61,588 nt of DNA from CAYSYY01 sp964576115 [NCBI: uncultured Gemmatimonadota bacterium] (GCA_964576115.1 CAZNUA010000012.1:1-61588); one strand, 5' to 3'. Numbered from the stretch's first letter, positions 34,682 through 45,123 are shown. The notes: generated by a model not told the origin, from the letters alone. Translations and numbers: made by a program.

Positions 34682-34711
34682 GTGGCAACCCGCGGTTTCC
34701 TCCTCTATGTT
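34682..34711 (+). promoter_or_regulatory. Putative promoter of the universal stress protein gene
   Basis: GTGGCA (34682-34687) and TATGTT (34706-34711) are 18 bases apart, 45 bases ahead of the ATG. Confidence 0.35.
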
Positions 34712-34755
34712 AGTGGCCTGATCGTTCCGTACCGTCCGCTCAAGGAGAGCCAGGT

Positions 34756-35670
34756 ATGTCTGCCATCACGAAGATTCTCTGTCCGACCGATTTTTCCGGA
34801 TTCAGCAACCGGGCTTTCGACCATGCCCTGGTCTGGGCTCGCACTTTCGGTGCCGACGTACACCTGCTGCATGTCGTCACGGTCCACAACTTCGATCCCT
34901 TCAACCCCGAACTCGGCTTTCCCGGCCAGAGCGTGCAGGAAGACCTGCAGCGTAGCGCCGAGGCGCAGCTGGATCAGCTGCTCGCCCACACCGCCGATAC
35001 CGCCCCGACCGTAACCCGGGAAACGCGGACCGGTTTCAGTCCCTGGGGCGAGATCCTCGACTGTGCCGGCGAGCAGGACGCCGACCTGATCGTCATGGCC
35101 ACTCACGGCTACCGCGGCCTGGGCCGTCTCTTCCTGGGCAGCACGGCCGAGCAGGTGCTCGAACACGCCTCCTGTCCGGTACTGCTCCTGCGTCCCGATG
35201 ATTCCGAAAAGGTCGTCGAACCGGCTGAGATCGGCACGATTCTGCTGCCCACCGATTTCAGCGAGGCCGCCTCCGCCGCAGCTCCCCTGGCCTTCGAACT
35301 GGCCGAAAAGTTCGGGAGCAGCGTCACCCTGCTGCACTGCGTGGAACAGGAGATCAATCCCTCCTACTTCGCGATCGGTATCACCAGCATTTTCGAAGTC
35401 AACGACTCGATCATCACGGTTTCGCGCGAGAAGATGGCCGAACTGGTGCCCGAGGACTTCGACTCCGATCGGATCAACGACCTGGTGGTACTCGAAGGCT
35501 CCTCGACCGTCAAGATCGCCGAGTACGCCCGTAGCGAGGGGATCGACCTGATCGTCATGGCCACCCACGGTTATACCGGTCTCGAAGAAGTGCTGCTCGG
35601 CTCGACCACCGACCGCACCGTGCGCCGATCGCCCTGCCCGGTTCTGGTCACGCGAGCCGGGATATCCTGA
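34756..35670 (+). CDS. Tandem universal stress protein
   Basis: A 304-residue protein with two UspA domains (residues ~1-145 and ~152-304). Both retain the ATP-binding loop pattern (GLGRLFLGSTAEQVLEHASC and GLEEVLLGSTTDRTVRRSPC), each preceded by DLIVMATHGY. It is thus likely an ATP-binding UspFG/UspE-like stress protein. AAGGAGAGCC precedes the ATG. It is followed 33 bases later by thioredoxin reductase, suggesting a stress or redox unit. Confidence 0.93.
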   Translation: MSAITKILCPTDFSGFSNRAFDHALVWARTFGADVHLLHVVTVHNFDPFNPELGFPGQSVQEDLQRSAEAQLDQLLAHTADTAPTVTRETRTGFSPWGEILDCAGEQDADLIVMATHGYRGLGRLFLGSTAEQVLEHASCPVLLLRPDDSEKVVEPAEIGTILLPTDFSEAASAAAPLAFELAEKFGSSVTLLHCVEQEINPSYFAIGITSIFEVNDSIITVSREKMAELVPEDFDSDRINDLVVLEGSSTVKIAEYARSEGIDLIVMATHGYTGLEEVLLGSTTDRTVRRSPCPVLVTRAGIS

Positions 35671-35703
35671 GACCTTTCGTCCGGGAGGAAACCGACGCCG
35701 ACC

Positions 35704-36632
<929 letters not shown>

Positions 36633-36636
<4 letters not shown>

Positions 36637-37565
36637 CGGTCCGATTGGGTAACTGGTCGCTGACCTCGATTGCCGGAGGTGATTTCGTCCTCGATGGGGG
36701 GGCCATGTACGGCGTGGTGCCGAAGGTGATCTGGAAAACGATCCACCCCGTCGATGAAGACAATCGTATCCCCATGACAATGCGCTGCCTGCTTCTGCGC
36801 CGCGAAGTCGAAGGACGCGAGCGGATTGTGCTGGTGGATACAGGAGCGGGCACCAAGCTCTCCGACAAGCTGGTCACGATTTACGGCATCGATTACTCCC
36901 AGCACGATCTCATCGGCAGTCTGGCCGCGGCCGGGGTCACCCCGACCCAGGTGACCGATGTCATCCTCACCCACCTGCATTTCGATCATTGCGGCGGGGC
37001 GACGATGTCGGTTGCCCGGCCGCCCGGTGAGGAAGGAGATGCCGCCACCGGAGGGAAGGGGGAGACGGACGTGCGGCCCACTTTTCCCAATGCCGTCTAT
37101 CACCTGCAGCAGCGGCAGTGGGAGTGGGCCCTGGCGCCCAGCGAGAGGGACCGGGCCTCCTTCCTGGAGAAAAACTACGTCCCCCTCGAGCGAAGCGGTC
37201 AGCTCAATCTGGTAGAGGGGGAGATCGAAATCCTGCCCGACATCTTTCTCCTGGTCGTCAATGGGCATACCCCGGGACAGCAGCTGCCTCTCATCCGCAC
37301 CACCCGGCGTACCTTCCTGTACTGCGCCGACCTCTTTCCCTTTGTGTCGCACCTCCATCTGCCCTACATCATGGCCTACGATCTGGCTCCCCTGCGAACC
37401 CTGGAGGAGAAAAAACGGGTTCTGCCCCGGGCGGTGGAGGAGGAGTGGGTGCTTTACTTCGAACACGACGCGGCGACCGAGTGCTGCACGGTCGAAGAAA
37501 CCCCCCGTGGCTACCGGGCGGCTGAAACCCTCTCGCTCGAAGACTGCTTTACCTCCTGTGAGTGA
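36633..37565 (+). CDS. MBL-fold metallohydrolase
   Basis: A 310-residue metallo-beta-lactamase-fold protein with the dinuclear metal motif THLHFDHCGG at ~112-121, a further His in NGHTPGQQL, an Asp in FLYCADLFPF and a last His in FEHDAA. It resembles N-acyl homoserine lactonase-like hydrolases, but the substrate is unknown. The overlap with trxB implies coupled translation. Confidence 0.88.
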
Positions 37566-37702
37566 GGCCGGTTTGCCCCCTCATTGCTAAAAGAGACCCG
37601 GCGGTCCAGTTTCGGGTTGCGGACCCCGAAAGTGGTGCATAGAGTGCTGAGGAAATCCGGGATCATCAGCGAGATCTCTCACCAGATGGAGGATAGAGAC
37701 GG

Positions 37703-37960
37703 ATGCCGAGCGTCATTTGCGAACCCTGTATCGGAACGAAGGACACCGCCTGCGTCGACGTTTGTCCGGTCGACTGCATCCACCCGACCAAGGATGAGCC
37801 CGAGTTCGAGGAAGCCGATCAGCTCTTCATCGACCCCGACGAGTGCATCGAGTGTGGCGCCTGTCAGCCTGTCTGTCCGGTCGAGGCGATCTTCGAGGAA
37901 GAGGACGTGCCCGACCAGTGGCAGTCCTTCATCCAGAAGAACGCCGACTACTACGCCTGA
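37703..37960 (+). CDS. Two-cluster ferredoxin (FdxA-like)
   Basis: An 85-residue ferredoxin. Cysteines in VICEPCIGTKDTACVDVCPVDC and CIECGACQPVCP fit two Fe-S clusters (4Fe-4S plus 3Fe/4Fe-type with an inserted segment). The C-terminal extension ends in NADYYA. It is a small electron carrier, a natural partner for the NuoF-like operon or other oxidoreductases. GAGGATAGAGACGG precedes the ATG. Confidence 0.93.
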   Translation: MPSVICEPCIGTKDTACVDVCPVDCIHPTKDEPEFEEADQLFIDPDECIECGACQPVCPVEAIFEEEDVPDQWQSFIQKNADYYA

Positions 37961-38036
37961 TCCCTCATAGCGGGCACTGGTACTGAGCCGGAGCGGCTGC
38001 CGGACGGCAGCGCCGCTTCCGGTGATGGCGATAATC

Positions 38037-38070
38037 GGCCTCTGGAGGGTCAAACGACCCTCCGGGGGCC
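38037..38070 (+). terminator. Hairpin after the ferredoxin gene
   Basis: GGAGGGTC-AAAC-GACCCTCC with outer GGCC pairing forms a strong stem, followed by only TTGG. A terminator role is plausible but lacks a T-run. Confidence 0.45.
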
Positions 38071-38094
38071 TTGGTGTGTCATACAATCGGCACG

Positions 38095-38123
38095 TTGAGC
38101 GTCATTCCCTTTTCTGCTAGCAT
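38095..38123 (+). promoter_or_regulatory. Putative pilin promoter
   Basis: TTGAGC (38095-38100) and TAGCAT (38118-38123) are 17 bases apart, 35 bases ahead of the pilin ATG. Confidence 0.4.
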
Positions 38124-38158
38124 ACCTGAGGCTGCTTCCAGACTTTCCCGAGGCTCGG

Positions 38159-38566
38159 ATGATACGGTACAGATCTTCAACCGGTTTTACCCTGATCGAA
38201 CTGCTGATATCGCTCGTGATCGTCGCCCTGCTGGCGGCGGTTGCCATCCCGCGATTCAGGAACATGTCCAGCAAAGCCAAGATCTCGGCCGCCGAGCAGG
38301 AAGTCGATCAGGCCGTCCAGGGGCTCTGGTACTACCGGACCGAAAACGACAGTACCAGCTTTCCCCCCTCCTCGATGATCACCAACTATGAGGAACTGCG
38401 GGCGACCATCTCCGAGTACATCGGCTGGCCCCCCCAGCAGAGCAACGCCTCCTTCACCTTCGTCTCCTATGCCGGAGCCGATACAGGTTTCACCCTCTCG
38501 GCCCGGGCCCGGGATTCAGACCGGACCCTCATCGTCGCCACCCATATCGGCCTTACCACGCATTGA
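38159..38566 (+). CDS. Type IV pilin/pseudopilin-like protein
   Basis: A 135-residue protein with a class III prepilin signal. Cleavage is expected between Gly9 and Phe10 (STG/FTLIELLISLVIVALLAA), and Glu at position +5 is present. The remaining N-terminal helix continues to about residue 45 and the C-terminal globular part has no cysteines. It could be a type IV pilus or type II secretion pseudopilin. No assembly genes are adjacent, so it is an orphan here. Confidence 0.88.
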   Translation: MIRYRSSTGFTLIELLISLVIVALLAAVAIPRFRNMSSKAKISAAEQEVDQAVQGLWYYRTENDSTSFPPSSMITNYEELRATISEYIGWPPQQSNASFTFVSYAGADTGFTLSARARDSDRTLIVATHIGLTTH

Positions 38567-38600
38567 TCGCGTTCCGACCCGGCCCTTCACGGGCAGAGAA

Positions 38601-38627
38601 AAGCCGGCAGGAGACCCCTGCCGGCTT
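38601..38627. terminator. Bidirectional terminator between pilin and barrel genes
   Basis: AAGCCGGCAGG-AGACC-CCTGCCGGCTT is a perfect 11-bp stem with a 5-base loop, with TTGTA to the right and an A-rich flank to the left. It lies between two convergent genes and can serve both. Confidence 0.7.
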
Positions 38628-38686
38628 GTACGGATCCGGCCCTGCTCGGAATCAGGCCCCGGATACCTGAGGCTGTAGGGCGCGCT

Positions 38687-39850
38687 TTAAAAACCGATCG
38701 CGGCCGCCAGCGAGAAAAGTCGCTGCTGCTCCACTCCCGCCGGCGTCCACTGCTCGACATGGGAGACAGCGGCCGAGAGATCCACGATCAGCAGGTGAAT
38801 CCCCGCTCCGAGAGAGAGATTGCCGTTGAAGTATCCGGCCCGCAGGGCGATCAGGGGCAGTTTGACCTCGGCTCCGAGATGGAGCTTCTCGAGGTACTGC
38901 TCACCCCGTACGTTGAGCACGTCGCGCAGGTCGGCCTCCAGAGTGATGTCCCGGATGATCACCAGGGGAATCCCCAGCAGCAGTTCCATCGGCTTGAGTC
39001 GCACTCCGGCCGCAATCTCCGGCTCCCAGTCCCGGGCGAGTTCCTCATCGGCCGTGCTCACCAGACCGCGCACCACCCCCCCGGCGGCGAAAGCCTTGCC
39101 CAGAGTCACCATACCCCCCACGTCCACCTGCAGGGCGGTCGGCGGATCGTCGAGCCAGTTGTCCTTCGTGGCGAAACCGTTCAGGAATTGTATCGGGTCG
39201 TCGACGTCCTCCGGCTCGAGGATCTGGATTGCGGAGCGTTGCCGCTGCATGAAGCGTACCCCTACCCCGCCGTGAAACATACGTCCGAGCTGCAGGCCCA
39301 GGCCGGCGTTCACGACCATGTCGGCTGCGGCGGCGACCCGCACCTGCGGCGGCAGGGGGGTCGGGGTCAGGACCGGCGGCATGGCCCGCAAACCGAGCCG
39401 GGAGACCGAATAGCCCGACAGACAGAGCGACCCGATCTGCACGCCGACCAGGGGATCGACTTTCAGCTGATACCACCGGTCGGTATAGCCGTTCAGATCA
39501 TTCAGGAAGCTGGTCTGTGTTGCCAGAGGCTGGCCTGCAAAGTGCACCGGGTCGAGCATCTGGGAATTGTCGCTGAGGAAGTTCACGAAGTTGATGGCAT
39601 CGTTGTTCGTGCCCAGCTGTGCGCCGAGATAGACGTGCAGGCCCTTGCTCTGGGTCAGCGCGCCGGGGTTGAAGTAGCCCGCCTCGATCGGTCCGGCCGA
39701 CAGGAGCATGGCCCCGCCCATACCCTGGGCCCGGGTGCTGTAGCGCATCGGGATCGGCGTCTGGGCCGTCGCCGGGGTAGCGGTCATCACAACCAGCACG
39801 GCGGCCAGAAAGATGACTGCGGTGGTGCGGTTGGTCTGCGAACGTATCAC
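38687..39850 (-). CDS. Outer-membrane beta-barrel protein, PorV/FadL-like
   Basis: A 387-residue exported protein. A signal peptide (1-29, ending ATAQ) is followed by RAQGMGGAMLLSAGPIEAGYFNPGAL, the start typical of FadL/PorV/TraF-type barrels. Many amphipathic strands follow and the C-terminus ends LAAAIGF with a final Phe as in barrel proteins. It starts at GTG with GGAAGGGGTGTCCC upstream. The transported ligand is unknown. Confidence 0.72.
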   Translation of the reverse strand: MIRSQTNRTTAVIFLAAVLVVMTATPATAQTPIPMRYSTRAQGMGGAMLLSAGPIEAGYFNPGALTQSKGLHVYLGAQLGTNNDAINFVNFLSDNSQMLDPVHFAGQPLATQTSFLNDLNGYTDRWYQLKVDPLVGVQIGSLCLSGYSVSRLGLRAMPPVLTPTPLPPQVRVAAAADMVVNAGLGLQLGRMFHGGVGVRFMQRQRSAIQILEPEDVDDPIQFLNGFATKDNWLDDPPTALQVDVGGMVTLGKAFAAGGVVRGLVSTADEELARDWEPEIAAGVRLKPMELLLGIPLVIIRDITLEADLRDVLNVRGEQYLEKLHLGAEVKLPLIALRAGYFNGNLSLGAGIHLLIVDLSAAVSHVEQWTPAGVEQQRLFSLAAAIGF

Positions 39851-40023
39851 GGGACACCCCTTCCGTTCGGGCCGGCGGCGGGCTGGCGGCGGCCGCCGGG
39901 CGAAAATGCTTTCGCCCTCCCCGGAGGAAAGGGCTTGGCGGAGAGTGTACGCAGGGCCGCCGGCGGGCGCAAGCCGGCGAGGGAAGATACGGGAAAGGCC
40001 CCGGGGTCGGGTCAGGTGCGGGT

Positions 40024-41784
40024 TCAGGTGCGCTTGCGGGCCAGAGCGGCGAGCAACTCCCCGGGGGGCCGGGTGTTGAGCACGTCGGCGGCTTCAAGCC
40101 AGGCCCGGCGGGCCACCCGCACCCCATAGTCCATGAAATCGAGGTGGGCGGGGCGATGGGCGTCGGTGCAGATGACGATGTCGACCCCGGCGGTCCGGGC
40201 CAGCCGGGCGTGCCGGTCGCCCAGGTCGAGCCGGCGGGGATTGGCGTTGATTTCCAGGGCGGTGCCGGTCCGGGCCGCAGTTTCGATCACCGCTTCGACA
40301 TCGAGCGGATAGGCCTCGCGCTCCCCCAGCATGCGACCGGTCAGGTGACCGACGGCGAAGACATGCTCGGACTCCATGGCCCGGCAGATGCGGGCCGTCT
40401 GTTCTCCGGCGTCGAGCCGGAAGGCGGTGTGGACCGATGCGATCACCAGGTCGAGTTCGGCCAGCAGCTCGTCGGGGTAATCGAGCGAACCGTCGCGCAG
40501 GATATCCACCTCGGTTCCGACCAGGACCTCGATGTCGTTGTAGTGCTCGTTGGCTTCCCGAACACGGTCGATCTGCCACCGCATCCGGTCGGCGTCCAGA
40601 CCGTTGGCGATGGTGAGCGAGCCGGAGTGATCGGTCACGGCCAGGTAGGCGTACCCGCGGGCCCGGCAGGCCTCGATCAGCTCTTCCAGAGTCTGGTGAC
40701 CGTCGCTGGCGTCGGTGTGGGCGTGGAGTTCACCCCGGATATCGCCCGGTTCGATCAGCTCGGGCAGGGTGTTCTGAGCCGCGGCGGCGATCTCGCCGGA
40801 GTCCTCGCGCAATTCGGGAGGGATGAAGGGCAGTCCCAGGGCGGTGTAGCACTCCGCTTCGGTCGCCGCACTCAGGCGGCGGCCGGCCCGGGGATCCTCC
40901 CGTGCCTTTTCAGAGAGACCGCCGACATCGAAGATGCCGTACTCGTTGATCTTGATGTTTCGGCGGGCCGCCATTTCGCGCAGGCGGATGTTGTGTTCCT
41001 TCGAACCGGTGAAGTGCATCAGAGCCGCTCCGAAGACCTCCGGTTCGACCACCCGCAGGTCGATCTGCATCTCATCGGGGGTTCGCAGGCTCGATTTCGT
41101 CGGCCCCTCGGCCAGAATCCGGGCCGCCCAGGGACCGGTCGTGAAAGCTTCCATCACCGTTTCGGGCGAGGTCGAACCCGCCACCAGGTCGATATCTTTG
41201 ACCGTCTCCTTCATGCGCCTGATGCTGCCGGCCAGACTGACCGATTCGACGGCGTCGTGCGCGGCCAGGGCCTCCACTACCTCTTCGGCCCGGGGCAGGG
41301 CCGATCCGAGCGGGCGGCGTTCGGCGACCCGGCGGGCGAAGGCGATCCCATCCAGGATATTCTGCGCGCTCTTCTCGCCGAAGCCCTTCAGGGCGGCCAC
41401 CTCTCCCCGGCGGCAGGCCGCCTCGAGTTCGTCGAGGCTCTCCAGACCCAGTTCGGCGCGCAGTTTCAGGGCCTTCTTCGGTCCCAGTCCGGGGATCTTC
41501 GTCATCGCGACCAGCACCGGGGGGGTCTGGAGCCGCAGCCGCTCGAGCTCGCCGATCGTGCCGGTCTCGAGATACTCCTCGATCCGGGCCGCCAGGTCGG
41601 TGCCGATGCCTTCGATATCGGTCAGGGTGCCGGCTTCGGCCCGCTCGGCTATATCCTCCTCCAGACCCTCCAGGGTCGCCGACGCGCGGCGGAAAGCCCG
41701 GATCCGGAAAGGATTTGCTTCGTTCAATTCATTGAGATCGGCGATCTCTGAAAAAAGGGCGGCTAGTTGGAGGTTGGCTGACAT
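40024..41784 (-). CDS. polX: DNA polymerase/3'-5' exonuclease PolX
   Basis: A 586-residue family X polymerase with a C-terminal PHP domain. N-terminal helix-hairpin-helix segments (IEGIGTDLAARI, IPGLGPKKALKL, LKGFGEKSAQNIL) bind DNA. The polymerase palm has SLAGSIRRMKETVKDIDLV with the acidic pair. The PHP domain begins with GELHAHTDASDGHQTLEEL and continues with VTDHSGS, GTEVDI and TDAHRPAHLDFM. It serves base-excision repair. The start ATG 41784 is 6 bases after a -10 TATATT with no ribosome-binding site. Confidence 0.95.
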   Translation of the reverse strand: MSANLQLAALFSEIADLNELNEANPFRIRAFRRASATLEGLEEDIAERAEAGTLTDIEGIGTDLAARIEEYLETGTIGELERLRLQTPPVLVAMTKIPGLGPKKALKLRAELGLESLDELEAACRRGEVAALKGFGEKSAQNILDGIAFARRVAERRPLGSALPRAEEVVEALAAHDAVESVSLAGSIRRMKETVKDIDLVAGSTSPETVMEAFTTGPWAARILAEGPTKSSLRTPDEMQIDLRVVEPEVFGAALMHFTGSKEHNIRLREMAARRNIKINEYGIFDVGGLSEKAREDPRAGRRLSAATEAECYTALGLPFIPPELREDSGEIAAAAQNTLPELIEPGDIRGELHAHTDASDGHQTLEELIEACRARGYAYLAVTDHSGSLTIANGLDADRMRWQIDRVREANEHYNDIEVLVGTEVDILRDGSLDYPDELLAELDLVIASVHTAFRLDAGEQTARICRAMESEHVFAVGHLTGRMLGEREAYPLDVEAVIETAARTGTALEINANPRRLDLGDRHARLARTAGVDIVICTDAHRPAHLDFMDYGVRVARRAWLEAADVLNTRPPGELLAALARKRT

Positions 41785-41789
41785 GGCAG

Positions 41790-41796
41790 TAATATA
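41790..41796. promoter_or_regulatory. Shared, symmetric -10 element between divergent genes
   Basis: The seven bases TAATATA supply TATATT for polX (6 bases before its ATG) and TAATAT for the rightward gene (7 bases before its ATG). A TTGGAG at 41767-41772 is 17 bases upstream of the rightward -10. The whole gap between the two start codons is only 18 bases. Confidence 0.6.
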
Positions 41797-41802
41797 GCGG
41801 GC

Positions 41803-43308
41803 ATGATGCACGTGCGCAGACCCCGATACTCCGCAGCGATGCTGTTGAGTCTGACACTGGCTGGTGCGGCCGTAACCGGTGTCCGGGGACAGACACGTTC
41901 GATCGATCGTCCCGCAACCGAACCGCAGGAAGCGGACTGGTCGGTCACCTACGTGGTCCGGCCCGCTCTGGAGAGCGGTCTGGTCGAAATGACGGCGGTC
42001 CTGGTGGGCGAGGTCGGCAGCGGCGTGGTCTGGCGGTACGCCGAGGGTGTGCAGCGCCGGGGCAATCTGACCCGTCCCGATGCCTATGACGGTTTCGGTC
42101 AGCAGCTGCGAGTCACGCTGCATCCCCGCGGCTGGATGATCACAGGCGGGTCGGGAGCGGGCATGCGGCTGGTGTGGCAGGTCTCGGCACCCGGGCCCGA
42201 ACCGGTCGGGGTGCGGGGAGTGGGTCTCGGGGCCGAAGCGATCTATGCCCAGGGGTACGAGCTCTTCCTGGCCCCCGATCCCGAGCTGACCGCTGTCGGA
42301 GCCGACGACGAGGCTGTGGGACGCGGTCCGGTTGCGATCAGGTGGGAGGTCTTCTTCGATATTCCCATATCCTGGCGGATCATCGTCCCGTGGGAGGGCG
42401 TGGGCCGTCGCTACGATCCCGTCACCGCGGGGGGGTTGTGGAACACCATCATCGCCGCCGGCGACTTCCGGCGTCAGACGATCCGGGCCGCGGGGGTGGA
42501 GGTCACGATCGGTATTCAGGGCCGGCGTCCGGCCCTTGATGCAAGTGTCGGTGACATTGTACGCCGCATCCTGCTCTTCGGGCAGAACACCTTCGGTCTG
42601 GTGCCGGGGGACCGCCTGACGGTGCTGCTCCCCACGGTCGCCCGAGGCGGGGAAGAAGTTCTTCGGCTGGGCGGAAGTGTCGCCCTGGGCTGGGAAAGCA
42701 CGGTCCGCCTGCCCGGCGACGTCGGCGCTCTGCACCAGCTGGCCCGCGAGATCTTCGGTCTCTGGCAAGGTGCCCTGAAGGGCATACCGGCCTGGTATGT
42801 CGAAGGGGGTACCGATTACCTGGCCTGGCTGGTGCTCTATCGGGAGAGCCTGATACCCCGCGCGACCTTCCGCCAGCAGTTACTGATAGCCGAGCGCCGG
42901 TACCGCGACCATCCGCAGACCGGGGAGTGGTCTTTCGCGCAGGAGGAGGCCCGCTTCGGCACGACCCTGCCCGAATGGCCCGATCTGCCGCTCAGCGCCG
43001 CCGATATGGGCAGCCTGGCTCGCAGCCGCGGGGTGATCGTCAGTCTCATCCTCGATGCGGTTCTGGCCCGGGAGACCGACGGCGAGCGGCGGCTGATCGA
43101 TCTGGCGGGGGTCGTCTATCGGCGCACCGCAGGCGTCGAAGATCACCTGGTCGGAGACGCCGCCCTGATGGCGGCGTGCGCCGAGGTGACCGGGGGGAAC
43201 TACCTCGACTCCTTCTTCCGCGATCTGGTCTTCATTCCCGGTTCACCGCTGGTGGTCGAAGCGCTGACCGAAATTCTGGCGCGGGAGAGCGGCCAGCATC
43301 CCGACTGA
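41803..43308 (+). CDS. M61-like peptidase-fold exported protein lacking zinc ligands
   Basis: A 501-residue protein with a signal peptide (to about residue 33, VRGQ). Around residues 313-345 the pattern LAREIFGLW...WYVEGGTDYLAW lines up with the M61 catalytic region LAHExxHxW...WFxEGxTDYY. The two histidines of HExxH are replaced by Arg315 and Gly319, while Glu316 and Glu334 remain. Zinc binding and hydrolysis are therefore unlikely. The first half is beta-rich. It may have a binding or structural role. The start is the first ATG after a divergent promoter. Confidence 0.65.
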   Translation: MMHVRRPRYSAAMLLSLTLAGAAVTGVRGQTRSIDRPATEPQEADWSVTYVVRPALESGLVEMTAVLVGEVGSGVVWRYAEGVQRRGNLTRPDAYDGFGQQLRVTLHPRGWMITGGSGAGMRLVWQVSAPGPEPVGVRGVGLGAEAIYAQGYELFLAPDPELTAVGADDEAVGRGPVAIRWEVFFDIPISWRIIVPWEGVGRRYDPVTAGGLWNTIIAAGDFRRQTIRAAGVEVTIGIQGRRPALDASVGDIVRRILLFGQNTFGLVPGDRLTVLLPTVARGGEEVLRLGGSVALGWESTVRLPGDVGALHQLAREIFGLWQGALKGIPAWYVEGGTDYLAWLVLYRESLIPRATFRQQLLIAERRYRDHPQTGEWSFAQEEARFGTTLPEWPDLPLSAADMGSLARSRGVIVSLILDAVLARETDGERRLIDLAGVVYRRTAGVEDHLVGDAALMAACAEVTGGNYLDSFFRDLVFIPGSPLVVEALTEILARESGQHPD

Positions 43309-43336
43309 ACGCCTCCGATATCGGCCGGTGCAGTCC

Positions 43337-45007
43337 TCAGCTCCCTTCGTAGACAACCTTTCCATCCACGATGGTCAGAATAACCGGCGTCTTGAGCCAG
43401 TCACGCGGTTGTGAGGCGAAGAGGTCGCCGGCGAAAACGGCGATATCGGCCAGATAGCCGCGCTGCAACCGACCCTTGATATGCTCCATGCTTTCGGCCC
43501 AGGCGCTTCCGGCGGTGTAGGCTGTGATGGCTTCGGCCAGCGTGATTCTCTCTTCGCCGAACCAGCCCCCCTCCGGTCCTCCTGCGGGGAATTCCCGGGT
43601 CACGGCGGCATACAGCCCCAGGCGGGGATCGAGCGGTTCCACGAACCAGTCGGTTCCGAACGCGACCGGGATGCCGGCTTCGAAGAAACTGCCCACCCGG
43701 TACGCGATCCGGCAGCGTTCGGTCCCGATCCGCGCTTCGGCCCAGCGCATGTCGTCGATGGCGTGGCTCGGCTGGATCGAGGCGATGATGCCGAGTTCCT
43801 GAAACCGCTCCAGGTCGGAGTCGCGGAGCACCTGGGCGTGCTCGATACGGTGGCGGCGTTCGGTGCGGCGGTCGGGATTGGCGGCCCGGGCGGCGGCATA
43901 GGCATCGAGGGTGACGGCGTTGGCCCGGTCGCCGATGGCGTGGGTGGCAACCTGCAATCCCAGGGCGTCGGCGGCGGTGATCAACCGGGTCAGCTCGGCG
44001 GGCGCAATGATGGCCAGACCCGAAGTCGAAGGTTCGTCGGTGTAGGGCTCGAAGAACCAGGCACTGCCGGCTCCCATACTGCCGTCACTGAAAATCTTTA
44101 CGGTTCCGCGCTGCAGCCACTCGTCTCCCGACGGCCCGGCGATCCCTTCGGCGGCGAGAGTGTCACGCAGCGCGATCGGGTACCAGGCGTTGACCCGTAC
44201 GGTAAGCAGCCCTTCGGCCCGTAGCTGCTCGTATACCCGCCAGATCTGTCGATCGGCGTTGTCCTGGATGCTTGTCACGCCGACCTGCGAGGCATGACGC
44301 GAGGCCGCCAGCAGCCCCCGGCGGACCGTGTCGTCGCTGTTGGCCGGAATGACGTCGTACACCAGATCCTGGGCGGTATCGATCAGAATACCGGTCGGCT
44401 CCCCCGTGACCGGATCCCGGACGATCTCGCCCCCCTCGGGATCGGGAGTGTCGGCTGTGACCCCGGCCAGTTCCAGGGCCAGCGAGTTGGCCAGGCTGAT
44501 GTGGCCGTCGAGGCGGGTGACGAAAACGGGGTGATCGGGGGTGACCGGATCGATCAGCTGACGGGTCGGGTGGGCATGGTCGGGCCAGGCCTCGTGATCC
44601 CAGTTGCCGCGCAGGATCCACTCCCCTGCCTCGAGCCCGGCGGCGAAGGAGACGATCCGGTCGCGGAAGTCGTATCGGTCATGGGCCGAACGCAGCTGAA
44701 CTCCGGCCAGACCGAGTCCACCGTCGAGGAAGTGGACGTGGGCATCGTTGAATCCGGGCACGGCCAGAGCGTCCGGATAGCGCCGGATATCGGTCCCGGC
44801 TCCGGCCCGCCGCAGGATCGCAGTCGAATCGCCGAGGCTCGCGATGCGGTTGCCGCGTACGGCCAGGGCCTGGACGAACGGCCGGTCGGGATCAGCGGTG
44901 AAAATACGGCCGGCGACCAGGATCAGGTCGGCCGGGCGGCCTGTGCCACAGGCCGTCAGGACCGCTGTCAGCAGGCAGATCGCACCGCGCAGGCATAAAC
45001 GGTACAT
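43337..45007 (-). CDS. YtcJ-like amidohydrolase lipoprotein
   Basis: A 556-residue metal-dependent hydrolase. The signal peptide ends in a lipobox (VLTAC, Cys20). The amidohydrolase-3 domain has VPGFNDAHVHFLDGG, RLDGHISLANS, GVTSIQDNADRQ, FSDGSMGAGSAWF, THAIGDRAN and GTDWFVEPLDP. Such enzymes hydrolyse exocyclic amides; the substrate here is unknown. GGACGGGAGCC precedes the ATG. Confidence 0.9.
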   Translation of the reverse strand: MYRLCLRGAICLLTAVLTACGTGRPADLILVAGRIFTADPDRPFVQALAVRGNRIASLGDSTAILRRAGAGTDIRRYPDALAVPGFNDAHVHFLDGGLGLAGVQLRSAHDRYDFRDRIVSFAAGLEAGEWILRGNWDHEAWPDHAHPTRQLIDPVTPDHPVFVTRLDGHISLANSLALELAGVTADTPDPEGGEIVRDPVTGEPTGILIDTAQDLVYDVIPANSDDTVRRGLLAASRHASQVGVTSIQDNADRQIWRVYEQLRAEGLLTVRVNAWYPIALRDTLAAEGIAGPSGDEWLQRGTVKIFSDGSMGAGSAWFFEPYTDEPSTSGLAIIAPAELTRLITAADALGLQVATHAIGDRANAVTLDAYAAARAANPDRRTERRHRIEHAQVLRDSDLERFQELGIIASIQPSHAIDDMRWAEARIGTERCRIAYRVGSFFEAGIPVAFGTDWFVEPLDPRLGLYAAVTREFPAGGPEGGWFGEERITLAEAITAYTAGSAWAESMEHIKGRLQRGYLADIAVFAGDLFASQPRDWLKTPVILTIVDGKVVYEGS

Positions 45008-45045
45008 GGATGGCTCCCGTCCTTCTCGTGAGAAAAGACTGAGGC

Positions 45046-45051
45046 TATACT
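45046..45051 (+). promoter_or_regulatory. Putative -10 box of the 45124 gene
   Basis: TATACT with TTCTCG 17 bases upstream (45023-45028) lies 72 bases before the barrel gene start. Confidence 0.35.
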
Positions 45052-45123
45052 GTCACTTTCACCCCGGCCAGGCAACCGGGACGCGGCTCAGTGGGCGGTG
45101 ATGAACGGGAGGCATGCAGCGCC

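Noticed and set aside
37610-37631. Hairpin TTTCGGG/CCCGAAA upstream of ferredoxin
   Set aside because: Short stem, no T-run and no other sign of regulation, so it was not annotated.
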